Shown piece after piece: positions 45,799 through 56,215 of a stretch of 64,000 nucleotides of DNA (its first letter is position 1; each line of letters opens with the position of its first letter). The stretch spans positions 248,001-312,000 of the forward strand of contig NZ_JAMBOM010000002.1 of assembly GCF_023715615.1 (NCBI RefSeq), read 5' to 3'. A model generated the notes under the pieces. The model saw only the letters and a list, made by a program, of their open reading frames with translations. It was not told the DNA's origin and did no database searches. The DNA is from Sporosarcina aquimarina. Its GTDB lineage: Bacteria > Bacillota > Bacilli > Bacillales_A > Planococcaceae. The translations under genes and the position numbers were made by a program.

Positions 45799-46656
45799 TC
45801 AGTTAATTTCCATTTTTAGTTCGTGGATTGTTTCCTCAAACACTTGTTGTAAACGTTCTGTTACTCTTCCTGGGACACCTTCTCCGACAGAATTTCCATC
45901 AATGGAGACAATCGGTGTGATTTCTGATGTTGTAGAAGTTAGGAAAAGTTCATCCATTTCTTTGAATTGCTCTAATGTGAAAGGCTCTTCCATGACTCCG
46001 ATACTATGCTGCGCACACAACTTCAGTATGACTCTACGTGTTATCCCATTTAGGATCAAGTTAGTTGCAGGGTGTGTGTAAAGAATCCCGTCTTTCACAC
46101 CGAACATATTTGAAGAAGAACCTTCCGTAACGATTCCATCTCGCACAAATACTGCTTCTGCGCATCCGGCTTCGTAAGCTTCTTGTTTTGCCAACACATT
46201 TCCTAATAAATTCAAGCTCTTAATGTCACAGCGTAACCACCGGATATCATCTGTTGTTTTTACGGCTACCCCTTCTTTAATCTTAGAAAGCGGGCGTGGA
46301 TTATGGATAGCGTACGCTGTAATCATAGGTTTGACATCTTCACCAGGGAAGTTATGCATCCGGGGAGCTGCACCACGTGTTGCTTGAATATAGACATGTC
46401 CTTCTACTATACCATTATCAGTAGCTAATTTTTTTGCAATTTCCGTAAACTCATCGATTGTATAAGGTAGGTCTAAACGGATTTTTTTTGCACTTTGCAA
46501 AAAACGAGTAAAGTGTTCCTGTGCGGTGTAAAGCTTTCCTTCATATACTTTTATAACTTCATACACACCGTCACCGAAATAGTAACCTCTATCATCAATT
46601 GATACCTTCATCGTTTCTTTATCTGCGTATACCCCGTTATTAAAGTAAATTGTCAT
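45799..46656 (-). CDS. dat: D-alanine aminotransferase
   Basis: A fold-type IV PLP aminotransferase of about 285 residues that makes D-glutamate and D-alanine for peptidoglycan. The PLP lysine is Lys146 in DIKSLNLLGNVLAKQEA; DRGYYFGDGVYEV and EGSSSNMFGV (PLP-phosphate site) are D-amino acid transaminase hallmarks. Two successive ATGs start the frame; the second (46656) is better spaced (7 nt) from AGAGGAG. It is first gene of the operon leading to ytnP. Confidence 0.94.
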   Translation of the reverse strand: MTIYFNNGVYADKETMKVSIDDRGYYFGDGVYEVIKVYEGKLYTAQEHFTRFLQSAKKIRLDLPYTIDEFTEIAKKLATDNGIVEGHVYIQATRGAAPRMHNFPGEDVKPMITAYAIHNPRPLSKIKEGVAVKTTDDIRWLRCDIKSLNLLGNVLAKQEAYEAGCAEAVFVRDGIVTEGSSSNMFGVKDGILYTHPATNLILNGITRRVILKLCAQHSIGVMEEPFTLEQFKEMDELFLTSTTSEITPIVSIDGNSVGEGVPGRVTERLQQVFEETIHELKMEIN

Positions 46657-46815
46657 CATTATGCTCCTCTCAGTTACAATTGAATTGTGGCTGTTTACAT
46701 ACAGTCTATGTGAGTTCAGTTAATTTGGCGAGCGTTTGTTTGCTGTCAAAACAGTTCTCTCCATTTTCCCATGTTCTTAAAAGAAAATAAAGAACTTTCC
46801 ACTTGCTGTTGGAAC

Positions 46816-46876
46816 GCTAAAATCACAAGCGATTTTAGCATACTTTTTCGACAATATACGTTATACTAGTATTGTC
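46816..46876. promoter_or_regulatory. Two dyads in the dat-ytzE intergenic region
   Basis: The 351-bp gap between dat and ytzE holds GCTAAAATC/GATTTTAGC (46816-46839, perfect arms) and GACAATA/TATTGTC (46850-46876) around a -10-like TATACT. These look like an operator and promoter region, but I cannot assign a regulator. About 130 nt of leader follow before ytzE; no known riboswitch pattern was recognised there. Confidence 0.4.
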
Positions 46877-47007
46877 AGAACAAACAGTCTGACTAAATTT
46901 TGCTGGAGAGGATGTGCGGAGCAAAGGCGATTTCGAAGAGCTAACGTAACATTTCCACGTCTCAAACCAAGTCGATTGGAAATTGATGATGAAGGAGTGG
47001 TTCAAAG

Positions 47008-47229
47008 TTGAATCCTGCTACAGATCGAATGCTGACCCGTATTAAAGATGTCTATTTGTACATCTATGGTAATGGTACTGTCACCACAGAGAATGTAGTC
47101 CAAGAATTTAGCATCACGGCGCGTACCGCACAACGGGATTTAAATGTCCTGGAGTACAATGACCTCATTACGAGTCCGGTTCGTGGCCAATGGACAACGA
47201 CAGCAAGAAAAGTGAAATTGCCTTCTTAA
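47008..47229 (+). CDS. ytzE: DeoR-type helix-turn-helix protein (YtzE-like)
   Basis: A 73-residue stand-alone winged-helix DNA-binding domain of the DeoR type: NVVQEFSITARTAQRDLNVLEY is the helix-turn-helix, followed by the wing GQWTTTARKVKL. It lacks a sensor domain, so its signal is unknown. The start is TTG 47008 with AAGGAG 10 nt upstream. It is divergent from dat across a long regulatory-looking gap and converges on ytzG. Confidence 0.85.
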   Translation: MNPATDRMLTRIKDVYLYIYGNGTVTTENVVQEFSITARTAQRDLNVLEYNDLITSPVRGQWTTTARKVKLPS

Positions 47230-47254
47230 CGCTTACCTATGGCCGCCCAGCCTC

Positions 47255-47297
47255 AAAAAAAGGGCTGAATTGCTCCAAGCAATTCAGCCTTTTTTTC
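47255..47297. terminator. Bidirectional terminator between ytzE and ytzG
   Basis: AAAAAGG(G)CTGAATTGC pairs with GCAATTCAGCCTTTTT around a 5-nt loop with one bulge. It includes the last codons and stop of ytzG. Confidence 0.8.
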
Positions 47298-48003
47298 GTG
47301 GATCTACTTCGTTCAGTTCCTGTTGTGTCAGCTCACGATAATGACCTAAGGGAAGTGACTCATCTAGAAACAAATTCCCCATTGACAGCCGTTTCAGATA
47401 GACCACTTTTTTATCAACTGATTCGAACATCCGTTTCACTTGATGAAATTTACCTTCCGTAATGGTTAGTTCAATTTCCGACATGCAATCTGAAAGAATA
47501 ATGTTCAGAATTCCCGGTTTCGTATGGAAACCATCTTCCAGTGTGACACCGTTTGAAAAAGCAATTACATCCTCTTCCGTTACTCTTCCATCAATCTTCG
47601 CATAGTACGTTTTCGGAATATCCTTTTTCGGTGACAACAGCTCGTGCGTAAGTTTACCATCATTTGTGATGAGCAGTAGTCCTTCTGTATCCTTATCAAG
47701 ACGTCCAACAGGAAACGGCTCAAATCGTTGTTCGTTTTCAGAAAGTAAGTCAATTACAGTCTGATCCCATTTGTCCTCAGTTGCTGAAATGACCCCAGGT
47801 GGTTTGTTCATCATGATATAGATGAATTCCTGATGAATGACGGGCTCACCTAACACATCCACTGAATCCTTTTCAGGATCCACATGGGCGCCAGGATCTT
47901 TTTCAGTTACCCCATTCACACGCACTGTTCCCTTGCGAACAAGTTGTTTCACATCTTTCCGTGTTCCAAATCCATTATTTCCAAGCAATTTATCGAGTCT
48001 CAC
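47284..48003 (-). CDS. ytzG: RsuA/RluB-family pseudouridine synthase (YtzG-like)
   Basis: A 239-residue enzyme that isomerises a specific uridine in rRNA. An N-terminal S4 domain (MRLDKLLGNNGFGTRKDVKQLV) is followed by the catalytic core with GRLDKDTEGLLLITNDG, the Asp-containing motif of this family; EGKFHQVKRMF is the late motif. The RsuA-type length suggests a 16S target, but the site is not readable. GTG 48003 starts directly after the ytgP stop, with GGGGAG 8 nt upstream, so it is coupled to ytgP. Confidence 0.92.
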   Translation of the reverse strand: MRLDKLLGNNGFGTRKDVKQLVRKGTVRVNGVTEKDPGAHVDPEKDSVDVLGEPVIHQEFIYIMMNKPPGVISATEDKWDQTVIDLLSENEQRFEPFPVGRLDKDTEGLLLITNDGKLTHELLSPKKDIPKTYYAKIDGRVTEEDVIAFSNGVTLEDGFHTKPGILNIILSDCMSEIELTITEGKFHQVKRMFESVDKKVVYLKRLSMGNLFLDESLPLGHYRELTQQELNEVDPRKKG

Positions 48004-49623
48004 TTATGATCTCCCCAAGCCAAATTTCTTTGTGATTCTTGTAATTCGATCTCCAAGTAACTTTTGTGCAAGTCCGCTTTTGAATGACAAGAATGCGTAA
48101 ACGATTACCCCAACACCACTACAAATCATCAGATATAGCAATGCTTGAAGTTTCCCCGTTGGCACATGAATTGCATATAAACCGAATCGTGTCAGTAATA
48201 CAGCAGCCAGCATGATTGCATTAAAGAACAGAATCAGGATTGTACGACGAACGACCAATTTTGATTGGTAATTCAATTCTTTCTTGATCACAAAAATATT
48301 TACACCGACAGCGATTGCATACCCAATAATCGTGGCTGCAATGGCACCATTCACTTCAAACAGTTTGATAAGTGGGATATTCAAGATGAGTTTAAACAGC
48401 AATCCTAGAAGCGATGTAAAGACAATCCATTTGTGCTTATCAATTCCCTGCAAAATGGCAGCCGTTACTGTATAAAGTCCAAAAAGAATTGCGGCAGGTG
48501 CGTAACTTCTTAACACACCAGAACCAATTGCATTTTGTTGATACAATACCTGATACGTTTCACTAGATAGTGCCATTATCCCCACTACCATAGGAATCGT
48601 CATGAAAAGCATGATCTGGTAGGTTTGATCAAGTGACCGTGTGATTCCTTTTTGGTCACCCTTTGCATAATAGGTAGTCATCACTGGAATCAGCGCCATT
48701 GAAAATCCAGTTGCCACCATTACAGGAATCATAACAATTTTGTGAGTTAGGAAATTGAGCATCGTTAAATACATATCCGTAACTTTAGCTAACCCGATAG
48801 AAGACATTGTTCCATTAAATGTAATCATGTCTACAAATTGGTACAGAGGGTTGATAACGCCGACTAATACAAATGGCAAAATATACGTAATGACTTCTTT
48901 GTAGATGGTTGAAACAGGAATTTCTCCAGCTGGAGGACTATTCTGAAGTAACCCATTCAATTCAGGTTTATACTTCTTCCAATAAAGCAGTAAAGTAGCC
49001 AAACTTGCAAGTGCGCCAATGAATGCAGCGAACACGGCAAATTTCACAGCTGTTTTAGGTGAACCACCAAGCACGTCTACTACGAGATATGCCCCAATTA
49101 AGACTACTGCAATTCGGACAATCTGCTCTACTAGTTGCGATACCGACGTTGGTTCGAACTTCTGATACCCCTGTAAAAATCCACGTATTACACTCATTAT
49201 CGGAACAGCCAATAACGCATAGCTGACCCAACGTATGACAGATGCAATATCTTGAACCGTGAACTGTTGCTCGTCGTCTTTAATAACCATATGAGCAATC
49301 GGTTCCGCCATAAAGTAGAGAGTTAAAAAGGCCAGAACTCCCGTCAATGCCATAATGCCAATACTCGACTTCATTAATTTCCGTCCGGTTGCATAGTCCC
49401 CTATTGCATTGTACTTAGAAACAAATTTAGAAACTGCAAGCGGTGCTCCAGAGATTGCAATAGAGAGTGCAATATTATAGGGAATATATGCGTATTGATA
49501 AAGACCCACATTTTTCTCTCCGACAATGCTGTAAAAAGGAATTACATACAACAGCCCGAGTGCTTTCGATAAAAAAAGGCCGATCGTTAAAATCGCAGTG
49601 CCTTTAACAAGATTAGATGCCAT
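48004..49623 (-). CDS. ytgP: MurJ-type lipid II flippase (YtgP)
   Basis: A MATE/MOP-superfamily membrane protein of 539 residues with about 14 spans. It is thought to move lipid-linked peptidoglycan precursor across the membrane; B. subtilis YtgP is reported as a MurJ. LVKGTAILTIGLFLSKALGLLYVIPF is the opening span, and SGAPLAVSKFVSKYNAIGD is a conserved loop. The start is ATG 49623 (GAAGGA upstream), six codons inside the longest frame. It is immediately followed by ytzG. Confidence 0.9.
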   Translation of the reverse strand: MASNLVKGTAILTIGLFLSKALGLLYVIPFYSIVGEKNVGLYQYAYIPYNIALSIAISGAPLAVSKFVSKYNAIGDYATGRKLMKSSIGIMALTGVLAFLTLYFMAEPIAHMVIKDDEQQFTVQDIASVIRWVSYALLAVPIMSVIRGFLQGYQKFEPTSVSQLVEQIVRIAVVLIGAYLVVDVLGGSPKTAVKFAVFAAFIGALASLATLLLYWKKYKPELNGLLQNSPPAGEIPVSTIYKEVITYILPFVLVGVINPLYQFVDMITFNGTMSSIGLAKVTDMYLTMLNFLTHKIVMIPVMVATGFSMALIPVMTTYYAKGDQKGITRSLDQTYQIMLFMTIPMVVGIMALSSETYQVLYQQNAIGSGVLRSYAPAAILFGLYTVTAAILQGIDKHKWIVFTSLLGLLFKLILNIPLIKLFEVNGAIAATIIGYAIAVGVNIFVIKKELNYQSKLVVRRTILILFFNAIMLAAVLLTRFGLYAIHVPTGKLQALLYLMICSGVGVIVYAFLSFKSGLAQKLLGDRITRITKKFGLGRS

Positions 49624-49818
49624 TAATTTATTCCTTCCCATCTTTCAATTACACCTAAGCGACATGAAGTACAGATTTTTCAAAATCCGCAACACGCGCT
49701 ATAGGTTTTCACTGAGTTCAATCAAACTACTTTACAGTTTACTCCGCAGGAACATATTTCACAATGTTTTATCCCCATTAGTGTTGTATACTGTAGAAAA
49801 ACTGAAAGTGTGATTTAT

Positions 49819-51093
49819 ATGGTTGACGTAATTATTATTGGTGGTGGTCCTTCAGGATTGATGGCTTCAATTGCTGCTGCAGAATCCGGGAACCGCGTAC
49901 TCTTGCTCGATAAAGGAAAAAAACTAGGCAATAAGCTAGCCATTTCAGGTGGCGGTCGTTGTAACGTAACAAACCGTCTATCCGTTGAAGAAATTGTAAA
50001 ACATATCCCCGGCAACGGACGTTTTTTATATGGACCGTTTTCGGTATTTAATAACGAAGACATTATTGCATTTTTCGAAGGGCTTGGTGTGGCATTAAAA
50101 GAAGAAGATCATGGGCGCATGTTTCCAGTTTCCAACAAAGCAAAAGACGTGGTCAATGCGTTGCTTAGCGAAATGGCAAGATTAGGCGTTGAAATCAGGA
50201 CGGAAACGAAAGTGAAAAAGTTGCTCATGAATGAAAACGAAATTCTTGGAGTCCGGTTATTGGACGGCGAAGAAATCCGCGCGAAATCCGTCGTGGTCGC
50301 AGTTGGTGGAAAAGCCGTCCCTCACACAGGTAGTACTGGAGACGGTTATCCTTGGGCTGAACAGGCAGGACATACCGTGACGACATTATACCCAACTGAG
50401 GTTCCCTTATTATCCAATGAAAAATTCATTGTGGCAAAAGAACTTCAAGGACTTGCGCTTCGCGATGCAGCCGTATCTGTCTTGAACGCGAAAGGCAAAA
50501 CTCTCGTGACACACCAAATGGACATGCTATTCACTCATTTCGGACTTAGTGGCCCAGCTATTTTACGATGCAGTCAATACGTCGTAAAAGAGCGCATGAA
50601 GAACGGAGATCAGCCTGTTGTTATCAAAATTGATGTCTTGCCGGATGATAATGAGGAACAAGTATTCCAGAAGCTAACAGCGATGTTGAAAGAAGATCCG
50701 AAAAAAGCATTGAAGAATGCATTGAAAGGAATCGCACCTGAGCGGTGGTTATTGTTCTTGTTTGAACAAGTCGACATGGATGCGAACGAACCTGCGAATA
50801 CATTCTCCTCGGAAAAGATTCGAAAACTCGCAAATCTGCTGAAGGCTTTTCAGATGAAAGTAAACGGCACCCAACCGATTGAAAAAGCATTTGTTACAGG
50901 TGGCGGTGTGTCCGTGAAAGAAATCGAGCCTAAAACGATGGCGTCACGCAAAAAATATGGCTTGTATTTCTGTGGAGAGATTCTTGACATCCACGGCTAT
51001 ACAGGTGGTTATAATATCACATCTGCACTGGTTACAGGAAGACTCGCTGGCATGAATGCGAGCTTACATGCTACTGAAAAAGTGAATGGATAA
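49819..51093 (+). CDS. ytfP: HI0933-like flavoprotein (YtfP)
   Basis: A 424-residue FAD-dependent protein of the BaiN/HI0933 family with putative NAD(P)-linked oxidoreductase activity; the substrate is unknown. [20 protein letters not shown] is the FAD Rossmann motif, [14 protein letters not shown] the family signature, and [18 protein letters not shown] the C-terminal FAD contact. ATG 49819 is preceded by GAAAGTG; a GTG three codons earlier is possible. It is divergent from ytgP and ends at the second repeat array. Confidence 0.92.
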   Translation: MVDVIIIGGGPSGLMASIAAAESGNRVLLLDKGKKLGNKLAISGGGRCNVTNRLSVEEIVKHIPGNGRFLYGPFSVFNNEDIIAFFEGLGVALKEEDHGRMFPVSNKAKDVVNALLSEMARLGVEIRTETKVKKLLMNENEILGVRLLDGEEIRAKSVVVAVGGKAVPHTGSTGDGYPWAEQAGHTVTTLYPTEVPLLSNEKFIVAKELQGLALRDAAVSVLNAKGKTLVTHQMDMLFTHFGLSGPAILRCSQYVVKERMKNGDQPVVIKIDVLPDDNEEQVFQKLTAMLKEDPKKALKNALKGIAPERWLLFLFEQVDMDANEPANTFSSEKIRKLANLLKAFQMKVNGTQPIEKAFVTGGGVSVKEIEPKTMASRKKYGLYFCGEILDIHGYTGGYNITSALVTGRLAGMNASLHATEKVNG

Positions 51094-51099
51094 CTGATT

Positions 51100-51140
51100 G
51101 GCCAAGACGTTTCGATTTGCGGAACGTTTTGGCTTTTTTT
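51100..51140 (+). terminator. Terminator of ytfP
   Basis: GGCCAAGACGTTTC pairs imperfectly with GGAACGTTTTGGC, followed by seven Ts. It ends 26 bp before the array begins. Confidence 0.75.
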
Positions 51141-51166
51141 GATTGAGGAATCCATAGGGGGCGTCA

Positions 51167-51899
51167 TGGAAACGAGCGGGTTCTAGGGCGGAACGGTCGA
51201 GTTAACCGTGGAAACGAGCGGGTTCCAGGGCGTAACGGGCGGGTTAACCGTGGAAACGAGCGGGTTCTAGGGCGGAACGGGCGGGTTAACCGTGGAAACG
51301 AGCGGGTTCCAGGGCGGAACGGGCGGGTTCAACGTGGAAACGAGCGGGTTCTAGGGCTTAACGGGCGAGATAACCGTGGAAACGAGCGGGTTCCTGGGCA
51401 AAACGGTCGGGTTAACCGTGGAAACGAGCGGGTTCCAGGGCGGAACGAGCGGGTTCCAGGGCGGAACGGGCGCGTTAACCGTGGAAACGAGCGGGTTCTA
51501 GGCGGAACGGTGGTCGGGTTAACCGCGGAAACGAGCGGGTTCTACGGCGGAACGGGCGGGTTAACCGTGGGAACGGGCGGGTTCTAGGGCGAAACGAGCG
51601 GGTTAACCGTGGAAACGAGCGGGTTCCAGGGCGGAACGGGCGGGTTAACCGTGGAAACGAGCGGGTTCTAGGGCGGAACGGGCGGGTTAACCGTGGAAAC
51701 GAGCGGGTTCTAGGGCGGAACTGGCGGGTTCAACGTGGAAACGAGCGGGTTCCAGGGCGTAACGGGCGGGTTAACCGTGGAAACGAGCGGGTTCTACGGC
51801 GGAACGGGCGGGTTAACCGTGGAAACGAGCGGGTTCTAGGGCGGAACGGGCGGGTTCACTGTAGAAACGAGCGGGTTCCAGGGCTTAACGGGCGGGTTG
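51167..51899. repeat. Second intergenic tandem array, 42-bp unit made of two 21-bp halves
   Basis: Seventeen units of about 42 bp lie head to tail between ytfP and leuS. A unit reads as a half beginning GGAAACGAGCGGGTTC and a half beginning GGAACGGGCGGGTTAACC, which share the core GGAA-CG-GCGGGTT. The core thus recurs about every 21 bp, some 35 times. The seventh unit has one extra half. Variation is concentrated at a few positions (CTAGGG/CCAGGG, TTAACC/TTCAAC). Stop triplets occur in every unit, so it is not coding. There are no unique spacers, so it is not CRISPR. Confidence 0.92.
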
Positions 51900-51953
51900 G
51901 CCAAGATGAGAGGTCGCGAGAGGATTCTTGCATTCCTCTTTCTAATTCCCCAC

Positions 51954-51990
51954 AAAAAAACACGGAAGAGAGATCAGCCCCTCTTCCGTG
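51954..51990 (-). terminator. Terminator of leuS
   Basis: CACGGAAGAG pairs with CTCTTCCGTG around a 10-nt loop, and seven Ts follow on the minus strand. Confidence 0.88.
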
Positions 51991-51999
51991 CCACATTAA

Positions 52000-54417
52000 T
52001 TATCCAACCGCTACAATGTTAACCAAACGTCCTGGAATCGCAATGACTTTCTTTAACTCTTTGCCATCAATCCATTTTTGAACGTCTTCATTTGCAAGAG
52101 CCGCTTTTTCCAACTCTTCCTTAGTAATATCTTTATCCACTTCCAGCTTCGCACGAACTTTACCGTTAATTTGAACTGCGATTTCCACTGTATCATCTAC
52201 TAGCTTATCTGCGTCAAACGTTGGCCAAGGAACATACGTAATTGTCCCTTCATGACCCAACTTCTCCCAAAGCTCTTCAGCCAAGTGTGGCGTGATTGGT
52301 GACATAAGCAATACGAAACCTTTAGCATATTCGGTTGGTACGCGATCAGCTTTATAGCATTCGTTGATGAATACCATCAGCTGTGAAATGGCTGTGTTAT
52401 TGTGCATGCTTTCGAAGTCTTCCGTAACCTTTTTAACCGTCTGGTTGTACACCTTGTCAAGTGTCCCATCGGATTCTCCGCCGATTTTACTACCGAGTGA
52501 ACCATCCTCATTGACGAACAAGCGCCAAATCCGGTCGAGGAATTTACGGGAACCATCCAATCCATTAGTAGACCATTCTTTAGAAGCTTCCAATGGTCCC
52601 ATGAACATTTCATAAATACGTAATGTATCTGCACCATGTGAGTGTATAATATCATCCGGATTAATGACGTTACCAAGTGATTTCGACATTTTCACGTTAC
52701 CTTCACCGAGAATCATTCCTTGGTTGAACAACTTCTGGAATGGCTCTTTCGTTTTAACAACACCGATGTCATACAATACTTTGTGCCAGAAACGTGCATA
52801 GAGCAAGTGAAGAACTGCGTGTTCTGCTCCACCTACATAGATATCTACCGGCAACCAACGCTCCGCTAATTCAGGATCAATCAGCATCTCATCATTTTTC
52901 GGATCGATATAGCGCAAGTAATACCAGCAGCTACCCGCCCATTGTGGCATCGTATTCGTTTCACGACGACCTTTCATGCCTGTCTTCTGATCGACCACAT
53001 CTACCCACTCCGTAATATTAGCAAGTGGAGATTCACCCGTTCCACTTGGACGGATATCACCCGTTACAGGAAGTTCAAGTGGCAATTCTGATTCGTCGAC
53101 CGCAGTCATTGTGCCATCTTCCCAATGGATAATTGGAATCGGCTCGCCCCAGTAACGCTGACGGGAGAACAACCAATCCCGCAAACGATACGTAATTTTC
53201 TTCTCGCCTTTTCCTTCTTCAACAAGCCATGCAATCGCCTTTTCTATCGCTTCATCTTTCCCTAGACCATCTAAGAAACCTGAATTCACATGCGTGCCTT
53301 CACCTGTATACGCTTCATTCTCGATATTTCCGCCAGCAACCACTTCTGTAACCGTCAATCCGAATTCTTTCGCAAACTCGTAATCGCGCTCATCGTGAGC
53401 TGGAACTGCCATAATTGCACCTGTTCCGTATGAAACAAGGACATAATCTGCGATCCAGATTGGCATTTTCTCGCCACTAGCTGGATTCACCGCATACGCA
53501 CCTGTGAATACTCCTGTTTTCTCTTTCGCAAGATCTGTACGCTCGAGATCACTTTTCAACTTCACTTTATCCAAATACGCAGCAACTGCGTCTTTTTGCT
53601 CTGGAGTCGTAATCTGATCCACTAATTTGTGCTCAGGCGCAAGTACTGCATATGTTGCACCAAAAATTGTATCCGGACGTGTTGTGAAGACATCAAAAGA
53701 CTGCTCGCTGCCTTCAACAGCAAACGTCAACTGCGCACCTTCAGAACGACCAATCCAATTACGTTGCATGTCTTTCAAGCTTTCCGGCCAGTCGAGATCA
53801 TCCAGATCTTCAAGCAAACGATCCGCATATTCTGTAATACGAAGCACCCATTGGCGCATTGGACGACGTTCTACTGGATGTCCTCCACGTTCAGATTTAC
53901 CATCGATCACTTCTTCATTCGCAAGTACTGTACCAAGTGCAGGACACCAGTTCACTGCCACTTCGTCCATATACGCAAGTCCACGCTTATACAGTTGAAT
54001 GAAGATCCATTGCGTCCACTTGTAATACTTTGGATCTGTTGTATTCACTTCACGATCCCAGTCATATGAGAATCCAAGTTCATCCATTTGGCGCTTAAAT
54101 GTCGCAATGTTTTTTGCTGTAAATTCAGCTGGATCATTTCCTGTATCCAATGCATATTGCTCAGCGGGAAGACCGAACGCATCCCAACCCATTGGGTGCA
54201 ATACATTATAGCCTTGCTTACGTTTGAACTGACTCAAAATATCAGTCGCAATATACCCTAGTGGGTGACCGACGTGAAGTCCAGCACCTGATGGATATGG
54301 GAACATATCCAATGCATAGAATTTGGGTTTTGACGGATCGTCCGTCATTTTATACGTTTGGTTGTCTTTCCAATAGTCACGCCATTTTTGTTCAATCTCA
54401 AGGTGCTTGTAGCTCAT
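52000..54417 (-). CDS. leuS: Leucyl-tRNA synthetase
   Basis: A class I aminoacyl-tRNA synthetase of 805 residues with an editing domain. HIGH motif: [22 protein letters not shown] motif: [12 protein letters not shown]. The CP1 editing site has [12 protein letters not shown] and [10 protein letters not shown]. The anticodon-binding and C-terminal domains are complete. ATG 54417 has GGAGGAAC upstream. It is controlled by the T-box leader at 54444-54672. Confidence 0.98.
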   Translation of the reverse strand: MSYKHLEIEQKWRDYWKDNQTYKMTDDPSKPKFYALDMFPYPSGAGLHVGHPLGYIATDILSQFKRKQGYNVLHPMGWDAFGLPAEQYALDTGNDPAEFTAKNIATFKRQMDELGFSYDWDREVNTTDPKYYKWTQWIFIQLYKRGLAYMDEVAVNWCPALGTVLANEEVIDGKSERGGHPVERRPMRQWVLRITEYADRLLEDLDDLDWPESLKDMQRNWIGRSEGAQLTFAVEGSEQSFDVFTTRPDTIFGATYAVLAPEHKLVDQITTPEQKDAVAAYLDKVKLKSDLERTDLAKEKTGVFTGAYAVNPASGEKMPIWIADYVLVSYGTGAIMAVPAHDERDYEFAKEFGLTVTEVVAGGNIENEAYTGEGTHVNSGFLDGLGKDEAIEKAIAWLVEEGKGEKKITYRLRDWLFSRQRYWGEPIPIIHWEDGTMTAVDESELPLELPVTGDIRPSGTGESPLANITEWVDVVDQKTGMKGRRETNTMPQWAGSCWYYLRYIDPKNDEMLIDPELAERWLPVDIYVGGAEHAVLHLLYARFWHKVLYDIGVVKTKEPFQKLFNQGMILGEGNVKMSKSLGNVINPDDIIHSHGADTLRIYEMFMGPLEASKEWSTNGLDGSRKFLDRIWRLFVNEDGSLGSKIGGESDGTLDKVYNQTVKKVTEDFESMHNNTAISQLMVFINECYKADRVPTEYAKGFVLLMSPITPHLAEELWEKLGHEGTITYVPWPTFDADKLVDDTVEIAVQINGKVRAKLEVDKDITKEELEKAALANEDVQKWIDGKELKKVIAIPGRLVNIVAVG

Positions 54418-54443
54418 AATTCAGTTCCTCCTATTCAAAATAA

Positions 54444-54672
54444 AAAAACTCCCGTCCCCACTAAACAAGGGACGAGAGTGAAGACAGGTTCCCGCGGTAC
54501 CACCCAAATTGACGGCATACACCGCCCAACTTGACTCCTTAACGCGGAAAATACGGCACGATTGATCACTCACGTGCAGACTCGGAAGTTGAGTTCACCA
54601 GGATACCTTACTGACTCGCAGCCATCGTCAGCTCTCTGTAAAGGTCATTCCTGCCTACTACTCTCCGTCAAC
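54444..54672 (-). promoter_or_regulatory. T-box riboswitch of leuS (Leu, CUC specifier)
   Basis: The minus strand carries AATTTGGGTGGTACCGCG (54495-54512), the antiterminator T-box. The terminator stem (CTCTCGTCCCTTG with GGGGACGGGAG, 54451-54480) and a seven-T run follow. Stem I starts near 54672 with an AGAGAG landmark. The specifier loop reads GAACTCA, giving CUC (54591-54593), a leucine codon. Uncharged tRNA-Leu should prevent termination. Confidence 0.93.
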
Positions 54673-54739
54673 GTCAAACTCTATTGAAATTCATTTTACT
54701 GGAATGAAAGGGTAATGACAAGCTTTTCATGAGGCGACC

Positions 54740-55387
54740 TCATGCGTTAACATCAATCTTCAAGTCCGCTCCTGTAGAATCTATGATCTCTTGGACAGTA
54801 TAGCCTTCAAACACCTCTTTTAAAACCAGTCCGTCAGGCGTCACTTCAATCAGACCACGCTCTGTAATTATTTTATTCACTACTTGTTTACCAGTCAGCG
54901 GTAAATCACATTGTTTTTTAATTTTCGGCTCGCCTTTTTTAGACACGTGGTCCATAATCACGATGATTTTTTTAGCACCGTGCACAAGATCCATAGCTCC
55001 GCCCATCCCTTTAATCACTTTTCCCGGGATCATCCAGTTCGCAAGGTCTCCTTTTTCAGATACTTCCATCCCTCCAAGAATCGCAACATCAATATGTCCT
55101 CCTCGGATCATCGCAAACGATTCCGCACTGTCAAAGTAAGCTGCACCTATACTTGCAGTCACCGTCTCTTTACCCGCATTAATGAGATCCGGATCCACTT
55201 CGTCTTCTGTTGGAAATGGTCCGATCCCTAGCAACCCATTCTCCGACTGCAACACGACCGTCTTGTCTGGGGATATGTAATTAGCAACGAGAGTCGGCAT
55301 GCCGATTCCAAGATTGACATAGTCTCCATTTGCTATTTCCTTTTCTGCTCGTCGTGCAATTAGTTCTCTGGAATTTGCTGTTGTCAT
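54740..55387 (-). CDS. scoB: 3-oxoacid CoA-transferase, subunit B
   Basis: The beta subunit of a succinyl-CoA:3-ketoacid (or acetate:acetoacetyl) CoA-transferase, 215 residues. The catalytic glutamate is in LQSENGLLGIGPFP, and GMPTLVANYI and MKGMGGAMDLV-like KGMGGAMDLVHGAKK are family motifs. Together with ScoA it moves CoA between acyl groups in ketone-body or branched-chain metabolism. ATG 55387 is 19 nt after the scoA stop. A small CATGAGG/CCTCATG hairpin overlaps its stop (54728-54744) but lacks a T-run. Confidence 0.93.
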   Translation of the reverse strand: MTTANSRELIARRAEKEIANGDYVNLGIGMPTLVANYISPDKTVVLQSENGLLGIGPFPTEDEVDPDLINAGKETVTASIGAAYFDSAESFAMIRGGHIDVAILGGMEVSEKGDLANWMIPGKVIKGMGGAMDLVHGAKKIIVIMDHVSKKGEPKIKKQCDLPLTGKQVVNKIITERGLIEVTPDGLVLKEVFEGYTVQEIIDSTGADLKIDVNA

Positions 55388-55406
55388 TATGTTTCGTCCC
55401 CTTCCC

Positions 55407-56093
55407 TTATCGTGTCGTCAATCGTTCAATACGTTTTTCTTGTTCCGCTTGTAGGAGCCCCTGTACGTAAATGCTCGGTGTGTGAATGAATCCAGGGTCA
55501 AGTTGGCCAACCTCTACAATTTCTTCAGCTTCTGCAATCGTTACATTCCCTGCAGCAGCCATCATCGGGTTAAAATTCATCGCTGTTTTGTTATAAACCA
55601 AGTTTCCAAATGTATCCGCTTTCAGTGCACGCACAAGTGAAAAGTCAGCTGTCAACGATTCTTCAAGAACATATTCCTTACCGTTGAATACTCGGATTTC
55701 TTTTCCATCAGCAATTTCAGTACCCACTCCAGCTGGTGTAAAAAATGCGGGAATTCCTGCACCACCTGCTCTGATTTTCTCAGCAAGTGTTCCTTGTGGT
55801 GTCAACTCTACTTCCAGCTCACCAGACAACGCTTGACGTTCAAATTCTTTGTTCTCCCCTACATACGAAGCAATCATTTTCTTAATCTGCTTCTCTTTTA
55901 ATAGAAGACCCAGTCCCCAATCATCGATTCCACAGTTATTTGAAATAATTGTTAAGTCTTTGACACCTTTTTCAACTAGAGCTAAAATGAGCTGCTCCGG
56001 AATCCCTACAAGACCGAATCCACCTACCATTAGTGTCATCCCATCTTGAATTGGCTCCACTGCCTCTTTTGCAGATTTGTAAATTGTTTTCAT
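55407..56093 (-). CDS. scoA: 3-oxoacid CoA-transferase, subunit A
   Basis: The alpha subunit, 228 residues: [18 protein letters not shown] is the CoA-binding glycine-rich segment, and [18 protein letters not shown] and [13 protein letters not shown] are conserved. ATG 56093 follows AGGAGGT. It is first in a two-gene operon with scoB. The exact substrate pair cannot be told from sequence. Confidence 0.93.
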   Translation of the reverse strand: MKTIYKSAKEAVEPIQDGMTLMVGGFGLVGIPEQLILALVEKGVKDLTIISNNCGIDDWGLGLLLKEKQIKKMIASYVGENKEFERQALSGELEVELTPQGTLAEKIRAGGAGIPAFFTPAGVGTEIADGKEIRVFNGKEYVLEESLTADFSLVRALKADTFGNLVYNKTAMNFNPMMAAAGNVTIAEAEEIVEVGQLDPGFIHTPSIYVQGLLQAEQEKRIERLTTR

Positions 56094-56183
56094 AAGACTA
56101 ACCTCCTGTACACATACAATTTTACTACGAATCTCTCTCTTTATTTAATCAGACCATTTCGTATTTTGCAATTAAACATCAAG

Positions 56184-56215
56184 AAAAACCGAAAAGCGTC
56201 ATCGGCTTTTCGGTT
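56184..56215 (-). terminator. Terminator of yttB, overlapping its 3' end
   Basis: AACCGAAAAGC pairs with GCTTTTCGGTT around a 7-nt loop, with a five-T run on the minus strand. The distal arm contains the last yttB codons. Confidence 0.78.

Noticed and set aside
51167..51899. CRISPR array
   Set aside because: The repeats are contiguous and the material between cores is itself repeated; there are no unique spacers, and no cas gene is in the window.
54728..54744. Terminator at the scoB stop
   Set aside because: CATGAGG/CCTCATG forms a hairpin, but no T-run follows; it is noted in the scoB entry only.
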